Shown here: positions 38,631 to 46,525 of the stretch, one piece after another
Layout: each line of letters opens with the position of its first letter
How positions within the stretch are numbered: the first letter of the stretch is position 1
Assembly (NCBI GenBank): GCA_015062205.1
Contig: SUVB01000053.1
Location: 1 to 64,000 of the forward strand
Direction: 5' to 3'
Origin: Desulfovibrio desulfuricans
GTDB lineage: Bacteria; Desulfobacterota; Desulfovibrionia; Desulfovibrionales; Desulfovibrionaceae
Length of the DNA stretch: 64,000 bases
Position numbers and translations under genes: made by a program
The notes under the pieces: generated by a model
The model's input: the letters and a program-made list of their open reading frames with translations, nothing else
Databases searched by the model: none
Told to the model about the DNA's origin: nothing

Positions 38631-39617
38631 TTACGCCAATGCGCCCCTTGCCCAGGCCGCGTCGCGCATCATGGCGCGGCCCACGCCGATCATGTCGGCG
38701 GCTCCGTTCCGCAGCAGTTCTTCGGCCTGCGCGCCGGTTTTGACGCCGCCGGTCAGCAGCACGGGAACGGACACCGCTTTCCTGATGGCCGTGGACATAT
38801 CGCCAAACCAGCCCGGTTCATGGCGCCCCTGCCGTGTGTAACGGCACATGCCGCCGGAGATGTCCAGCAAATCCGCCCCGGCGTTTTCAAGCATGCGCGA
38901 CGCCGCCACGCTGTCGTCAATGGTGCTGCCGCCCTCCATGTAGTCCGCGCCGCCCAGGCGCACCGCCACGGGAAACTCCTCGCCCACCGCCGCCCGCACA
39001 GCTGCCAGCGTTTCCAGCAGAAAACGCAGGCGGTTTTCCATGCTGTCGGCTCCGTAGGCGTCCGCGCGTTTGTTGGTCAGGGGCGAATAAAACTGGTTGA
39101 GCAGGTAGCCGTGCGCGGCATGAATTTCCACACCGTCAAAGCCCGCCTTGCGCACCCGCGCTGCTGCGGCGGCAAACCGGCGAGTCAGCGCCGCGATTTC
39201 CTGCACGGTCAGCGGGCGGGGCACGGCCGCCTCCGTGACCGCAGGATGCGGCACGGCACCGGCGCTCACCAGCTCTCCGCCCGTGACGGCAGGCTGCGTC
39301 TGGCTGCCGGCATGGTTGATCTGTGCAAAAATTTTTGTCGGCCCCGCCGCATGGACGCCGGCCGCCAGCTGTTCAAGGCCGGGCAGCATGGCGTCGTCCG
39401 CCATAGAGACCTGATGCGGATCCGCGCGCCCGCTCGTGTCGATGTAGCTGTGTTCCATGATGATCAGCCCGACGCCGGCCTCCGCACGGGCGCGGTAGTA
39501 GGCGCAGAGTTCGGGCGTCACCCGTCCGTCCCGGGCCGAGTGCGTGGCCATGGGCGGCATGACAAGACGGTTGCAAATGGACAAACGGCGCACGGCGACA
39601 GGCTGGGATAACAACAT
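38631..39617 (-). CDS. Old Yellow Enzyme-family NADH:flavin oxidoreductase
   Basis: A 328-residue FMN TIM-barrel oxidoreductase. It has CNRLVMPPMATHSARDG, INHAGSQT, the DGVEIHAAHGYLLNQFYSP motif and a phosphate-binding end LLTGGVKT...IGVGRAMM. Enzymes of this group reduce activated C=C bonds of unsaturated carbonyls. The start at 39617 has AAGGAG 7 bases upstream, and the frame extends further without a better signal. It faces the HxlR gene only 37 bases away, so one regulatory region must serve both. Confidence 0.9.
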   Translation of the reverse strand: MLLSQPVAVRRLSICNRLVMPPMATHSARDGRVTPELCAYYRARAEAGVGLIIMEHSYIDTSGRADPHQVSMADDAMLPGLEQLAAGVHAAGPTKIFAQINHAGSQTQPAVTGGELVSAGAVPHPAVTEAAVPRPLTVQEIAALTRRFAAAAARVRKAGFDGVEIHAAHGYLLNQFYSPLTNKRADAYGADSMENRLRFLLETLAAVRAAVGEEFPVAVRLGGADYMEGGSTIDDSVAASRMLENAGADLLDISGGMCRYTRQGRHEPGWFGDMSTAIRKAVSVPVLLTGGVKTGAQAEELLRNGAADMIGVGRAMMRDAAWARGALA

Positions 39618-39654
39618 GTTCTGCTCCTTGGGTATTGACGGGCGCACAGCGGGC

Positions 39655-39984
39655 ATGCACAATTTCGGCATGAACAGGCCATCGCGCGACTGCCCGCTGG
39701 AGTATACAACGAATCTGCTTGGCGGCAAATGGAAGGTCCGGCTCCTCTGGGCCGTGCACACGGCGGGCGTCGCCCGTTTCAATCAACTCAAGCGCGAGCT
39801 GGACGGCATCACGGACCTGGCGCTCGCCAACTGCCTGAAAGACTTTGTCGCCGGCGGCATCATGCGGCGCGAGCAGTTCAATGAAGTGCCGCCGCATGTG
39901 GAATATTCCCTGACCGAAAACGGCAAAAAGCTGGTGGCGGCTCTGGCGGAAGTGCGGCAGTGGTCGCGCGCCCAGGACGTCTGA
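39655..39984 (+). CDS. HxlR-family transcriptional regulator
   Basis: A protein of about 109 residues with a winged helix: CPLEYTTNLLGGKWKVRLLW is the family start, followed by FNQLKRELDGIT and YSLTENGKKL. HxlR proteins respond to aldehydes, quinones or redox state, some through a cysteine near the N-terminus; one Cys sits in DCPLEY here. The start at 39655 is a guess; 39670 is also possible and neither has a clear ribosome binding site. It probably controls the divergent Old Yellow Enzyme gene and perhaps the cluster at 33703-38469. Confidence 0.82.
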   Translation: MHNFGMNRPSRDCPLEYTTNLLGGKWKVRLLWAVHTAGVARFNQLKRELDGITDLALANCLKDFVAGGIMRREQFNEVPPHVEYSLTENGKKLVAALAEVRQWSRAQDV

Positions 39985-40324
39985 GCGGGCCGGGGAGGAT
40001 TCGCGCGGCCCCGGCAAACAGCCGCGTCGGCCGATCCGCTCCCGGCATCAGACAGTTCGACAAGGGCACGCTCCTTCCCCCCCCCGTTTTTTGACGGCAA
40101 CACCTGCAGGCAGGAAAAATCTGCCGCCCGGACGCCAAGCCTTTGGCGCGTCATGCGTCAGATTTTCCTCAAATTGCCGGTTTTCGCCGTCCGTCGCCAT
40201 AAGCTAAAATTTTATTCTATTGATTTTATTGAATTTACAATAAATGGCATGCCGAATGCATCTCCCCGGACAAACAAGCGCATCTCGCGCTTAAGAAAAC
40301 CTGCTTTCTGTCGGGGAGGACACC
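39985..40324 (+). other. Intergenic region of 340 bases with a long inverted repeat
   Basis: No gene was seen. aggaaaaatctg at 40112-40123 pairs with cagattttcct at 40159-40169, enclosing a smaller hairpin at about 40131-40152. An AT-rich stretch at 40200-40245 could hold a promoter, with TACAAT at 40236-40241, but no matching -35 was found. GGGGAGG at 40313-40319 is the site of the next gene. Confidence 0.45.
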
Positions 40325-40888
40325 ATGAGCAACCAACTGGACTACGAAATCAACAAGGAACTGGGCGAGTGCTACCTGTTTATGGGCGACTTTGACAAGG
40401 CCGAGGAATACTACCGCAAGGCCGCCGGCGACAACTCTCAGTCCGCCGCGCCCTATCTGGGCCTGGCCACAGTGGCTGTGCAGCGCTCCGAACTGGACAA
40501 GGCCCTGGTGCTGTACCAGAAGGCCGCCAGCGTGGAAGAGACGGACAAGGCCCTGTGCGGCATCGGTCTTGTGTACATGGAACAGGGTGAACACCAGAAG
40601 GCCTTTGACCACTTCGCCCGTGCGCTGGACAAGTCCTGCGAGAACATCGTGGCCCTCAACTGCCTCGTGCGCGAGGCTTACCAGCTCGGTTGCGTGGACA
40701 AGGTGCTCCCCTATCTGGAAGCCACCCTTCAGGCGGGCGTGGAGGCCGAGGCCGTTCGTGTGACCCTGGCCGGCTGCCTCATCTACCTGGGCCGCGGCGC
40801 GGAAGCCCGCGAACATCTGGAAACCGTGCTGGGCGCCAACCCCGCCAACACCAACGCCAAGGAACTTTTTGACACCATGGCTGCCTAG
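40325..40888 (+). CDS. Tetratricopeptide repeat protein
   Basis: A 187-residue protein made almost wholly of TPR units: LGECYLFMGDFDKAEEYYRK, LGLATVAVQRSELDKALVLY, GIGLVYMEQGEHQKAFDHF and two weaker ones. There is no signal peptide or membrane segment, so it should be a cytosolic scaffold. The partner is unknown. GGGGAGGAC lies upstream. A terminator at 41056 follows after some distance, so it seems to be a single-gene unit. Confidence 0.88.
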   Translation: MSNQLDYEINKELGECYLFMGDFDKAEEYYRKAAGDNSQSAAPYLGLATVAVQRSELDKALVLYQKAASVEETDKALCGIGLVYMEQGEHQKAFDHFARALDKSCENIVALNCLVREAYQLGCVDKVLPYLEATLQAGVEAEAVRVTLAGCLIYLGRGAEAREHLETVLGANPANTNAKELFDTMAA

Positions 40889-41305
40889 GCATGGTCACAC
40901 GACCGGTCGCAGCCCGTACATACTCCCCTCCCCACATGATTTTCCGGCCCCCGGCGGGTGCCGGGGCCGGGAAATCATATCACGGGGAATCCACCGCAGA
41001 ACCGCTTTTCCGCCGCGCCCGACGGAGACAGGGCGTTCGGCGGAGGCTGTAAAAGCCCCTGACCTTTCAGGGGTTTTTGCGTTCCCGGCGGCGAAGCCGG
41101 GCCATTGAATCCTTCCGGGAAAAAAACAATAACTTTTGAATATTCAGAGCATTGTCAGACAAACGGCCTTGAAGAGAGGCCTTTTCCCAAGGCCGAACGT
41201 ATTGACGCCTCTTCCGTCGGCAGCTATGTGAAGACCTCGCCCCGGCGTCTGCCGTGGGGCGTCTTCACCCCTACCGGCAGCTGCCGCCGACGCCCGGAGC
41301 TTCTC
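40889..41305 (+). other. Intergenic region of 417 bases with terminator and leader hairpin
   Basis: It holds the terminator at 41056-41078 and, at 41228-41268, an imperfect stem-loop of 13 bp (gtgaagac and gcccc arms with a 3-base bulge) just ahead of the DUF486 gene. An open frame runs through from 41105, but the conserved protein begins at 41306. No other gene was seen. Confidence 0.5.
41056..41078 (+). terminator. Rho-independent terminator
   Basis: Stem cccctga/tcagggg with the loop cctt, followed directly by five T. A textbook terminator for the TPR gene transcript. Confidence 0.85.
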
Positions 41306-41653
41306 ATGCAGATTCCCGTCCCCCTCGCCACCGTGGGCCTGCTGCTCTGCTCCAACCTGTTCATGACCTTCGCCTGGTACGGACACCTGCGTTACAAGGG
41401 CGCGGCCCTGCCGCTGGTCATCCTGTCAAGCTGGGGGCTGGCCTTCTTCGAGTACATGCTGCAGGTTCCGGCCAACCGCATGGGTTACGGCTATTTTTCC
41501 GCTGCAGAACTCAAGACAGTGCAGGAAGTCATTTCCCTGAGCGTGTTCATGGCCTTTTCCGCCTTCTGGCTGCATGAGCCCCTGCGCTGGAACCATGCCG
41601 TCGGCTTCGCCCTCATTGTGCTGGCGGCCTGGATCATCTTCAAGAAATGGTAG
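41306..41653 (+). CDS. DUF486 small membrane protein (DMT-superfamily-like)
   Basis: A 115-residue membrane protein with four hydrophobic helices (about 5-22, 32-50, 68-84 and 92-110). FMTFAWYGHL, EYMLQVPANRMGYGYFSAAE and a final AWIIFKKW are typical of DUF486. The family resembles half of a drug/metabolite transporter; function is unknown. The start at 41306 matches the family length. A following TauE/SafE gene starts 6 bases after the stop, so they may be cotranscribed. Confidence 0.85.
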   Translation: MQIPVPLATVGLLLCSNLFMTFAWYGHLRYKGAALPLVILSSWGLAFFEYMLQVPANRMGYGYFSAAELKTVQEVISLSVFMAFSAFWLHEPLRWNHAVGFALIVLAAWIIFKKW

Positions 41654-41659
41654 CCGCCC

Positions 41660-42445
41660 GTGTTTGCATGCGATCCGCTCGTCTATGCTCTCGGCATCCT
41701 TGCCGCCTTTGCCGGCGGTTTCATTGATTCCATCGCCGGGGGCGGCGGGCTGGTAACCATGCCGGCGCTGCTGCTCTCCGGCGTGCCGCCGCACATGGCG
41801 CTGGGCTGCAACAAGGTCAGCGCCTGCCTGGGCACCTGCGCCGCCCTGGGCAACTTCGCCCGCAGCGGCCTGGTGCACTGGCGCACGGCGCTGACGGGCA
41901 TCGCGTTTTCGCTGCTGGGCTCGTGGGCCGGCTCGCACATGGCGCTGCTGCTGGATGCCGCCGTGCTGGGCAAGGTGCTGGTGGCCCTGCTGCCGGTGGG
42001 CCTGTGCGCCGTGCTCATGCCGCAGAAGGGGCGCGGCAGCCGACCGCCGCTGCCGCAGACAGGGCCGCGTTTCTGGCTTCCCGTTTCGCTGGTTTGCCTG
42101 GCCCTGGGCGTGTACGACGGCTTTTTCGGCCCGGGAACGGGCAGCTTCCTCATCATGGCCTTTCACTGGGTGCTGCGCATGGGGCTGATGGAAGCCTCAG
42201 CCACGTCAAAGGTGCTCAACCTGGCCTCCAACTTCTCCGGCACGCTGGTTTTCATTGTCGGCGGCGTCGTGCTCTGGAGGCTGGCCCTGCCTATGGCTGC
42301 GGCCTGCATCCTGGGCAACTGGCTGGGCAGCCGCATGGCCATACGCATCGGCCCCGCAGCCGTGCGCCGCTTCCTGACCGTATCCCTCAGCCTGCTGCTG
42401 GTCACACTGGCCTGGCAGTACTTCCTCGCCCCGGCCCTGCGCTGA
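41660..42445 (+). CDS. TauE/SafE-family sulfite/anion exporter
   Basis: A 261-residue membrane protein with about eight helices in two halves. The first half has GGFIDSIAGGGGLVTMPALL and the second GVYDGFFGPGTGSF, the paired glycine motifs of the family. Members export sulfite, sulfoacetate or related anions, which would suit a sulfate reducer, but the substrate is not shown. The start is GTG at 41660; no ATG lies nearby in frame. A strong hairpin lies between it and the convergent cyclase gene. Confidence 0.88.
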   Translation: MFACDPLVYALGILAAFAGGFIDSIAGGGGLVTMPALLLSGVPPHMALGCNKVSACLGTCAALGNFARSGLVHWRTALTGIAFSLLGSWAGSHMALLLDAAVLGKVLVALLPVGLCAVLMPQKGRGSRPPLPQTGPRFWLPVSLVCLALGVYDGFFGPGTGSFLIMAFHWVLRMGLMEASATSKVLNLASNFSGTLVFIVGGVVLWRLALPMAAACILGNWLGSRMAIRIGPAAVRRFLTVSLSLLLVTLAWQYFLAPALR

Positions 42446-42576
42446 CCCGCGACGGACGCGCCGCACACGCTGCCCTCATCTTCCCCTGCCTTCATGGCGT
42501 CGTTGCGGCCTTCATCCCCAGTTTTCTTCACCGCAACGGCTGAAGCGCGGGAACAGCACGGTTTCCCCCTTGATTA

Positions 42577-42610
42577 GGCGCGGGCGGCCGGCCAGCCGGC
42601 CGCCCGCGCC
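42577..42610. terminator. Strong GC hairpin between convergent genes
   Basis: A perfect 16-bp palindromic stem (ggcgcgggcggccggc and its complement) with a 2-base centre. A T-run (atttt) follows on the + side. It can end both the exporter and the cyclase transcripts. Confidence 0.7.
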
Positions 42611-42635
42611 GATACATTTTGGAAGGGTGTCTGCG

Positions 42636-44063
42636 CTACCCTGTGAAGATGGTGAAATCGTTGCGGCCCCGTTCCTTGGTATCGTAGAGGGCGCTGTCCG
42701 CATTTTTGTACAGCGTCTTATAATCCGCGCCGTTGAGCGGGTACAGGGCAATGCCCACGCTGGCCGTCACCGTCAGCATGCGGCCGTCGACGAGCTGGTA
42801 GCTGATTTTGACGGCCTGCAGGATATTGCGCGCCTTGTCGGCGATAATGTCCCGCTGTTGCAGGCTCGGCGCATAGATGACGAATTCGTCCCCGCCCAGT
42901 CTGGCCACGATGTCCGTTTCGCGGAAGATATTCTTCAGCGTGTTCGCCGTATTCTTGAGCAGGGCGTCACCTGTGGGATGTCCCAGGCTGTCATTCACAT
43001 CCTTGAAGTGATCAAGGTCCAGCAGGAACAGTGTGCCGCCTTCCGTGGAATTGGCGAAAATCTGTTCCAGCGCGCTCTCAAAACCGGCGCGGTTGGCGAT
43101 GCCCGTCAGTTCGTCCGTGGCGGCCTTGCGCTCAAAATGCGCCAGCCCGGAGCCGATCAGAAACTGCGTGGCAACCAGCAGCAGGGCAAAGATGGCGACA
43201 ATCGCCAGAATATTGACGACCATGTAGCCGGAGAAGGACTTCCGCCCTTCGTCCGTCTCCCCCTTGATGACAAGAAACCAGCCGATTTCGTCCAGATAGC
43301 GCGTGATAACGTAGCCGCCCTGCTCGTCATCCGCATAGTTGAACTCCCTGTTCTGCCGGTAGGATGCAGGCAGCTTGCCCAGAACATGCCCGTTGTCCGT
43401 GGACAGCTTGATGTTCTCATCCCAGTCCACAAGATAAATCCTTACCTTGTACAGGTTTTCAAAATCCCGGACAGTGCGCAAAATCTGGTCAATCGGCACG
43501 CCGACGCCGCAGACGCCCAACACCTTGCCTTCATGGTCCGTTATGCGGCTGAAGATGAAGAAGGTATGCTGCCTTGTGTAGAAGGAATCCATCTGTACGG
43601 AAGGGATGCGCGGCTTGCCGCCGGAAATGAACTTGTCGTACCAGTCATTCTGTCTGCTGCTCAGGGCGTCGAGCCTGCGGATTGTGCCGTCTATTCCGTA
43701 AAATCTGCGCGTTGCATTGGAAATGATAAATGCCGTGCTGTAGTCAATGCCGCTGCGGATATCCGAGAGATATGAACTCAGACGTTCCGCCATGTATTCT
43801 TCGGGATAATGCTCCTCAACATTGAGAAGTTTCCGCAAAAAACTGTCACAGGATATGGTGCGGGCAACCATGGAAGGTTTTGTCACCGCATTTCGGAGGG
43901 AATCATAAATGCTTGACGACAAGAGGCTTGTCAGCGATTGCGCATTGCTCGAGATAAGAGAATTCAGGGAACGGACGGAGATGATCGTTATGGCGAGGAA
44001 GCCGCCGATAATAAAGATTACCGCCAGTTGAAGAATGCGGATTTTCAGGCTCTTACGTTTCAC
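42636..44063 (-). CDS. Membrane diguanylate cyclase with an extracytoplasmic sensor domain
   Basis: About 475 residues: a first membrane helix (LQLAVIFIIGGFLAITIISV), a periplasmic Cache-like sensor (about 40-275, with FFIFSRITDHEGKVLGVCGVGVP and YLVDWDENIKL), a second helix (MVVNILAIVAIFALLLVATQF) and a C-terminal GGDEF domain with the intact motif LGGDEFVIY. It should make cyclic-di-GMP in response to a small ligand. The start is uncertain: GTG at about 44063 follows AGAGG, while an in-frame ATG at 44129 is possible. Confidence 0.85.
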   Translation of the reverse strand: MKRKSLKIRILQLAVIFIIGGFLAITIISVRSLNSLISSNAQSLTSLLSSSIYDSLRNAVTKPSMVARTISCDSFLRKLLNVEEHYPEEYMAERLSSYLSDIRSGIDYSTAFIISNATRRFYGIDGTIRRLDALSSRQNDWYDKFISGGKPRIPSVQMDSFYTRQHTFFIFSRITDHEGKVLGVCGVGVPIDQILRTVRDFENLYKVRIYLVDWDENIKLSTDNGHVLGKLPASYRQNREFNYADDEQGGYVITRYLDEIGWFLVIKGETDEGRKSFSGYMVVNILAIVAIFALLLVATQFLIGSGLAHFERKAATDELTGIANRAGFESALEQIFANSTEGGTLFLLDLDHFKDVNDSLGHPTGDALLKNTANTLKNIFRETDIVARLGGDEFVIYAPSLQQRDIIADKARNILQAVKISYQLVDGRMLTVTASVGIALYPLNGADYKTLYKNADSALYDTKERGRNDFTIFTG

Positions 44064-44183
44064 AACAAACCTCTGTCCAGGCTTTCTTATTACACGTATC
44101 AAGCATGCTCCGGCATGCGGACTCCGCATGCCGCTGTTATCCGGCGGCGCGATGGCGGCAGTGCCGCGCCCGCATGCGCCGCG

Positions 44184-45569
44184 CTAATTCTTCAGGCTGT
44201 GGATGGGGGCGGGAATGCGCCCGCCGAGGCCGATGAAGTCCGCCGAGTCGCCCCCCGGCACAGGGATGACCGCAGCCTTGCCCAGCAGCCCCCCGAAGGA
44301 AACTTCCTCCCCCACGTTCTTGCCGGGCGCGGGAATGAGGCGCACGGCCGTGGTCTTGTGGTTGATCATGCCGATAGCCATCTCGTCGGCAATGATGCCC
44401 GCGATGGTCGTGGCCGGGGTGTCGCCGGGGATGGCGATCATGTCCAGTCCCACGGAGCAGACGCTGGTGAGGGCCTCCAGCTTCTCCAGACTCAGCAGGC
44501 CGGACGTGGCGGCCGCCTCGATGCTGGAATCCTCGGACACGGGAATGAACGCGCCGGAGAGCCCGCCCACGGAGGAGGACGCGAAGGAGCCGCCCTTCTT
44601 CACGGCGTCGTTGAGCATGGCCAGTACGGCGGTGCTGCCGGGCGCGCCGATGCCGGAGAGGCCGAGGCTCTGGAAAATCTCGCCGACAGAATCGCCCACC
44701 GCCGGAGTGGGCGCCAGGGAGAGGTCGCACACGCCGAAGGGGATGCCCAAGCGGGCGGCCACTTCAGAGCCGATCATCTCGCCCACGCGGGTGACCTTGT
44801 AGGCCGTGCGTTTGATAACTTCAGCCATGTCCAGCAGGGTCATGGGCGAGCCGTCGGCATTGCGCCCGGCCTCACGGGCGCGGTCCAGGGCTTTTTTGAC
44901 CACGCCGGGGCCGGAAACGCCCACATTGATGACCACGTCCGGCTCGCCCACGCCGAGGTAGGCCCCGGCCATGAAGGGCACATCCTGCGGGATGTTGGCA
45001 AAGACCACCAGCTTGGCGCAGCCGATGCCGCCGCGGTCGGCCGTGGCTTCGGCCACCCTGAGGATCTGCCTGCCCATGAGGGCCACGGCGTCCATGTTGA
45101 TGCCGCTGCGGGAGGAAGCCACGTTGATGGAGGCGCATATGCGGTCGGTTTCAGCCAGCGCCTGGGGCAGCGCCTCAATGAGCGCGCGGTCCCCCTTGGC
45201 GAAGCCCTTCTCCACCAGGGCGGAAAAGCCGCCCAGAAAATCCACGCCGGCTTCCTTGGCGGCCTCGTCCAGCGCCCTGCACACGGTCACCATGCCGTCC
45301 GGGCCGAAGGGCGCCCCCACCACGGCGACGGGGCTGACGCTGATGCGCTTGTTGACCACGGGGATGCCGTACTTGTCGCCCACCTCGTTGCACACGGCCA
45401 CCAGCTGCGAGGCGTAGCGCCGCAGCTTGGCCTTCACGTTGGCGGTGAAGAGTTCCAGGTCATGGCTGACGCAGTCGAAAAGGCTCACGCCAAGGGTGAC
45501 GGTGCGCACATCCAGATGCTCGTTGCGGAGCATGTTCAGCGTGCTGATGACTTCGCGTTCTGAAAGCAT
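44184..45569 (-). CDS. UPF0210 (PFL-like) family protein
   Basis: A 461-residue protein of the UPF0210/DUF711 family, beginning MLSEREVISTLNMLRNEHLD, with MDAVALMGRQIL, NVGVSGPGVVKKAL and a final GGDSADFIGLGGRIPAP. The fold is related to glycyl-radical enzymes, but the reaction is unknown. It is almost always next to a two-ACT-domain protein, as here (12 bases apart), suggesting joint action, perhaps in amino acid sensing or metabolism. Confidence 0.9.
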   Translation of the reverse strand: MLSEREVISTLNMLRNEHLDVRTVTLGVSLFDCVSHDLELFTANVKAKLRRYASQLVAVCNEVGDKYGIPVVNKRISVSPVAVVGAPFGPDGMVTVCRALDEAAKEAGVDFLGGFSALVEKGFAKGDRALIEALPQALAETDRICASINVASSRSGINMDAVALMGRQILRVAEATADRGGIGCAKLVVFANIPQDVPFMAGAYLGVGEPDVVINVGVSGPGVVKKALDRAREAGRNADGSPMTLLDMAEVIKRTAYKVTRVGEMIGSEVAARLGIPFGVCDLSLAPTPAVGDSVGEIFQSLGLSGIGAPGSTAVLAMLNDAVKKGGSFASSSVGGLSGAFIPVSEDSSIEAAATSGLLSLEKLEALTSVCSVGLDMIAIPGDTPATTIAGIIADEMAIGMINHKTTAVRLIPAPGKNVGEEVSFGGLLGKAAVIPVPGGDSADFIGLGGRIPAPIHSLKN

Positions 45570-45581
45570 GGAGAAACCCCG

Positions 45582-46142
45582 CTAGAAAGAATTGACCCTG
45601 TGCACGGCCTCGAAAATATCCCGGTGCTGCACGCTCACGCGCAGCTTGCGGCTCTGCCCCTCGCAGGCGAGCTCGCGACGCAGGCGGCCCAGATCCACGC
45701 TGTCGGGCACCATAACTTCAAACACAAACAGCGCATGATTGGCCCCGCCCTCGCCCAGAATGGCCTTGAGGCTCTCAATGTTCACGCCGTGCCGGGCGAA
45801 CACGCGGCTCATGGCCGCGATGAGGCCCGGCCTGTCCGGGCCGTCGGCGGTGACCACAAAGGGCTCGCAGTGCAGGTCTTCTCCCCACTGCCCCCTGATG
45901 GCCGGGCGCACCAGCACGGAGAGATCCACCTTGGCTGCGGCCAGACCGGCGGCAAGCCGCGCGCGCAGACTCCCGGCGTCGGTTTCTGGCGCGGCCACCA
46001 CAAAGATGGCCGCGAATTCGCCCGAAAGGATGGTCTGGGTCACTTCCTCAATATTGCAGCCGCTCTCCTCAAGAAGGCGGCTGACGGTGGCCACCACGCC
46101 GGGGCAGTCCCGCCCCAGAAAGGAGGCTGTAAATTTTTGCAT
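45582..46142 (-). CDS. Two-ACT-domain regulatory protein
   Basis: A 186-residue protein with two ACT domains: about 4-80 (FLGRDCPGVVATVSRLLEES) and about 95-175 (VVTADGPDRPGLIAAMSRVF). Each has the D-x-P-G turn that binds amino acids. It is like the GcvR group, which represses glycine cleavage genes. It is upstream of and surely cotranscribed with the UPF0210 gene. The ligand is unknown. Confidence 0.87.
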   Translation of the reverse strand: MQKFTASFLGRDCPGVVATVSRLLEESGCNIEEVTQTILSGEFAAIFVVAAPETDAGSLRARLAAGLAAAKVDLSVLVRPAIRGQWGEDLHCEPFVVTADGPDRPGLIAAMSRVFARHGVNIESLKAILGEGGANHALFVFEVMVPDSVDLGRLRRELACEGQSRKLRVSVQHRDIFEAVHRVNSF

Positions 46143-46525
46143 GGCCTTGTCCTCAGAAGAGCATATGGACTCTGCTTGTTACCAAAAGCTACGCATACGC
46201 CGCCTTCGCCGCATCGCTGCCGTCTCCCGGCGTAAGACGCGCCGGCGGCATGTTCCGCACGACCCTTTTTTATACACGTAAAGCCCCGGGATGTTCAAGG
46301 GCCGCGCCCGTGCCTTCGCGGCCGGAAGCCCGACAGCCCCGCGCACGGCAGCCCTATGACGCCCTGGGCGTTTTCCCCGCTGCCGAGGCCGCCGCGCATG
46401 CGGCATCGCCGCACCGCCAAAACCGCCGGATGCCGCCCTGCGGAATAACGCGCCGCCGCTTGACGCCTGTGCGCCTATGGCATACCGTAACGCTTCTCCA
46501 ATCCGGGCATCCGCAGGAGTTCACA
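46143..46525 (+). other. Intergenic region of 383 bases upstream of lysS
   Basis: It separates the divergent ACT and lysS genes. An open frame joins lysS without a break but has no family similarity and is taken as untranslated. AGGAG at 46515-46519 is the lysS ribosome binding site. No clear promoter, riboswitch or tRNA was seen. Confidence 0.5.

Noticed and set aside
41228..41268. Guanidine (ykkC-type) riboswitch
   Set aside because: The stem-loop lacks the conserved ACGR loops and other signature bases.
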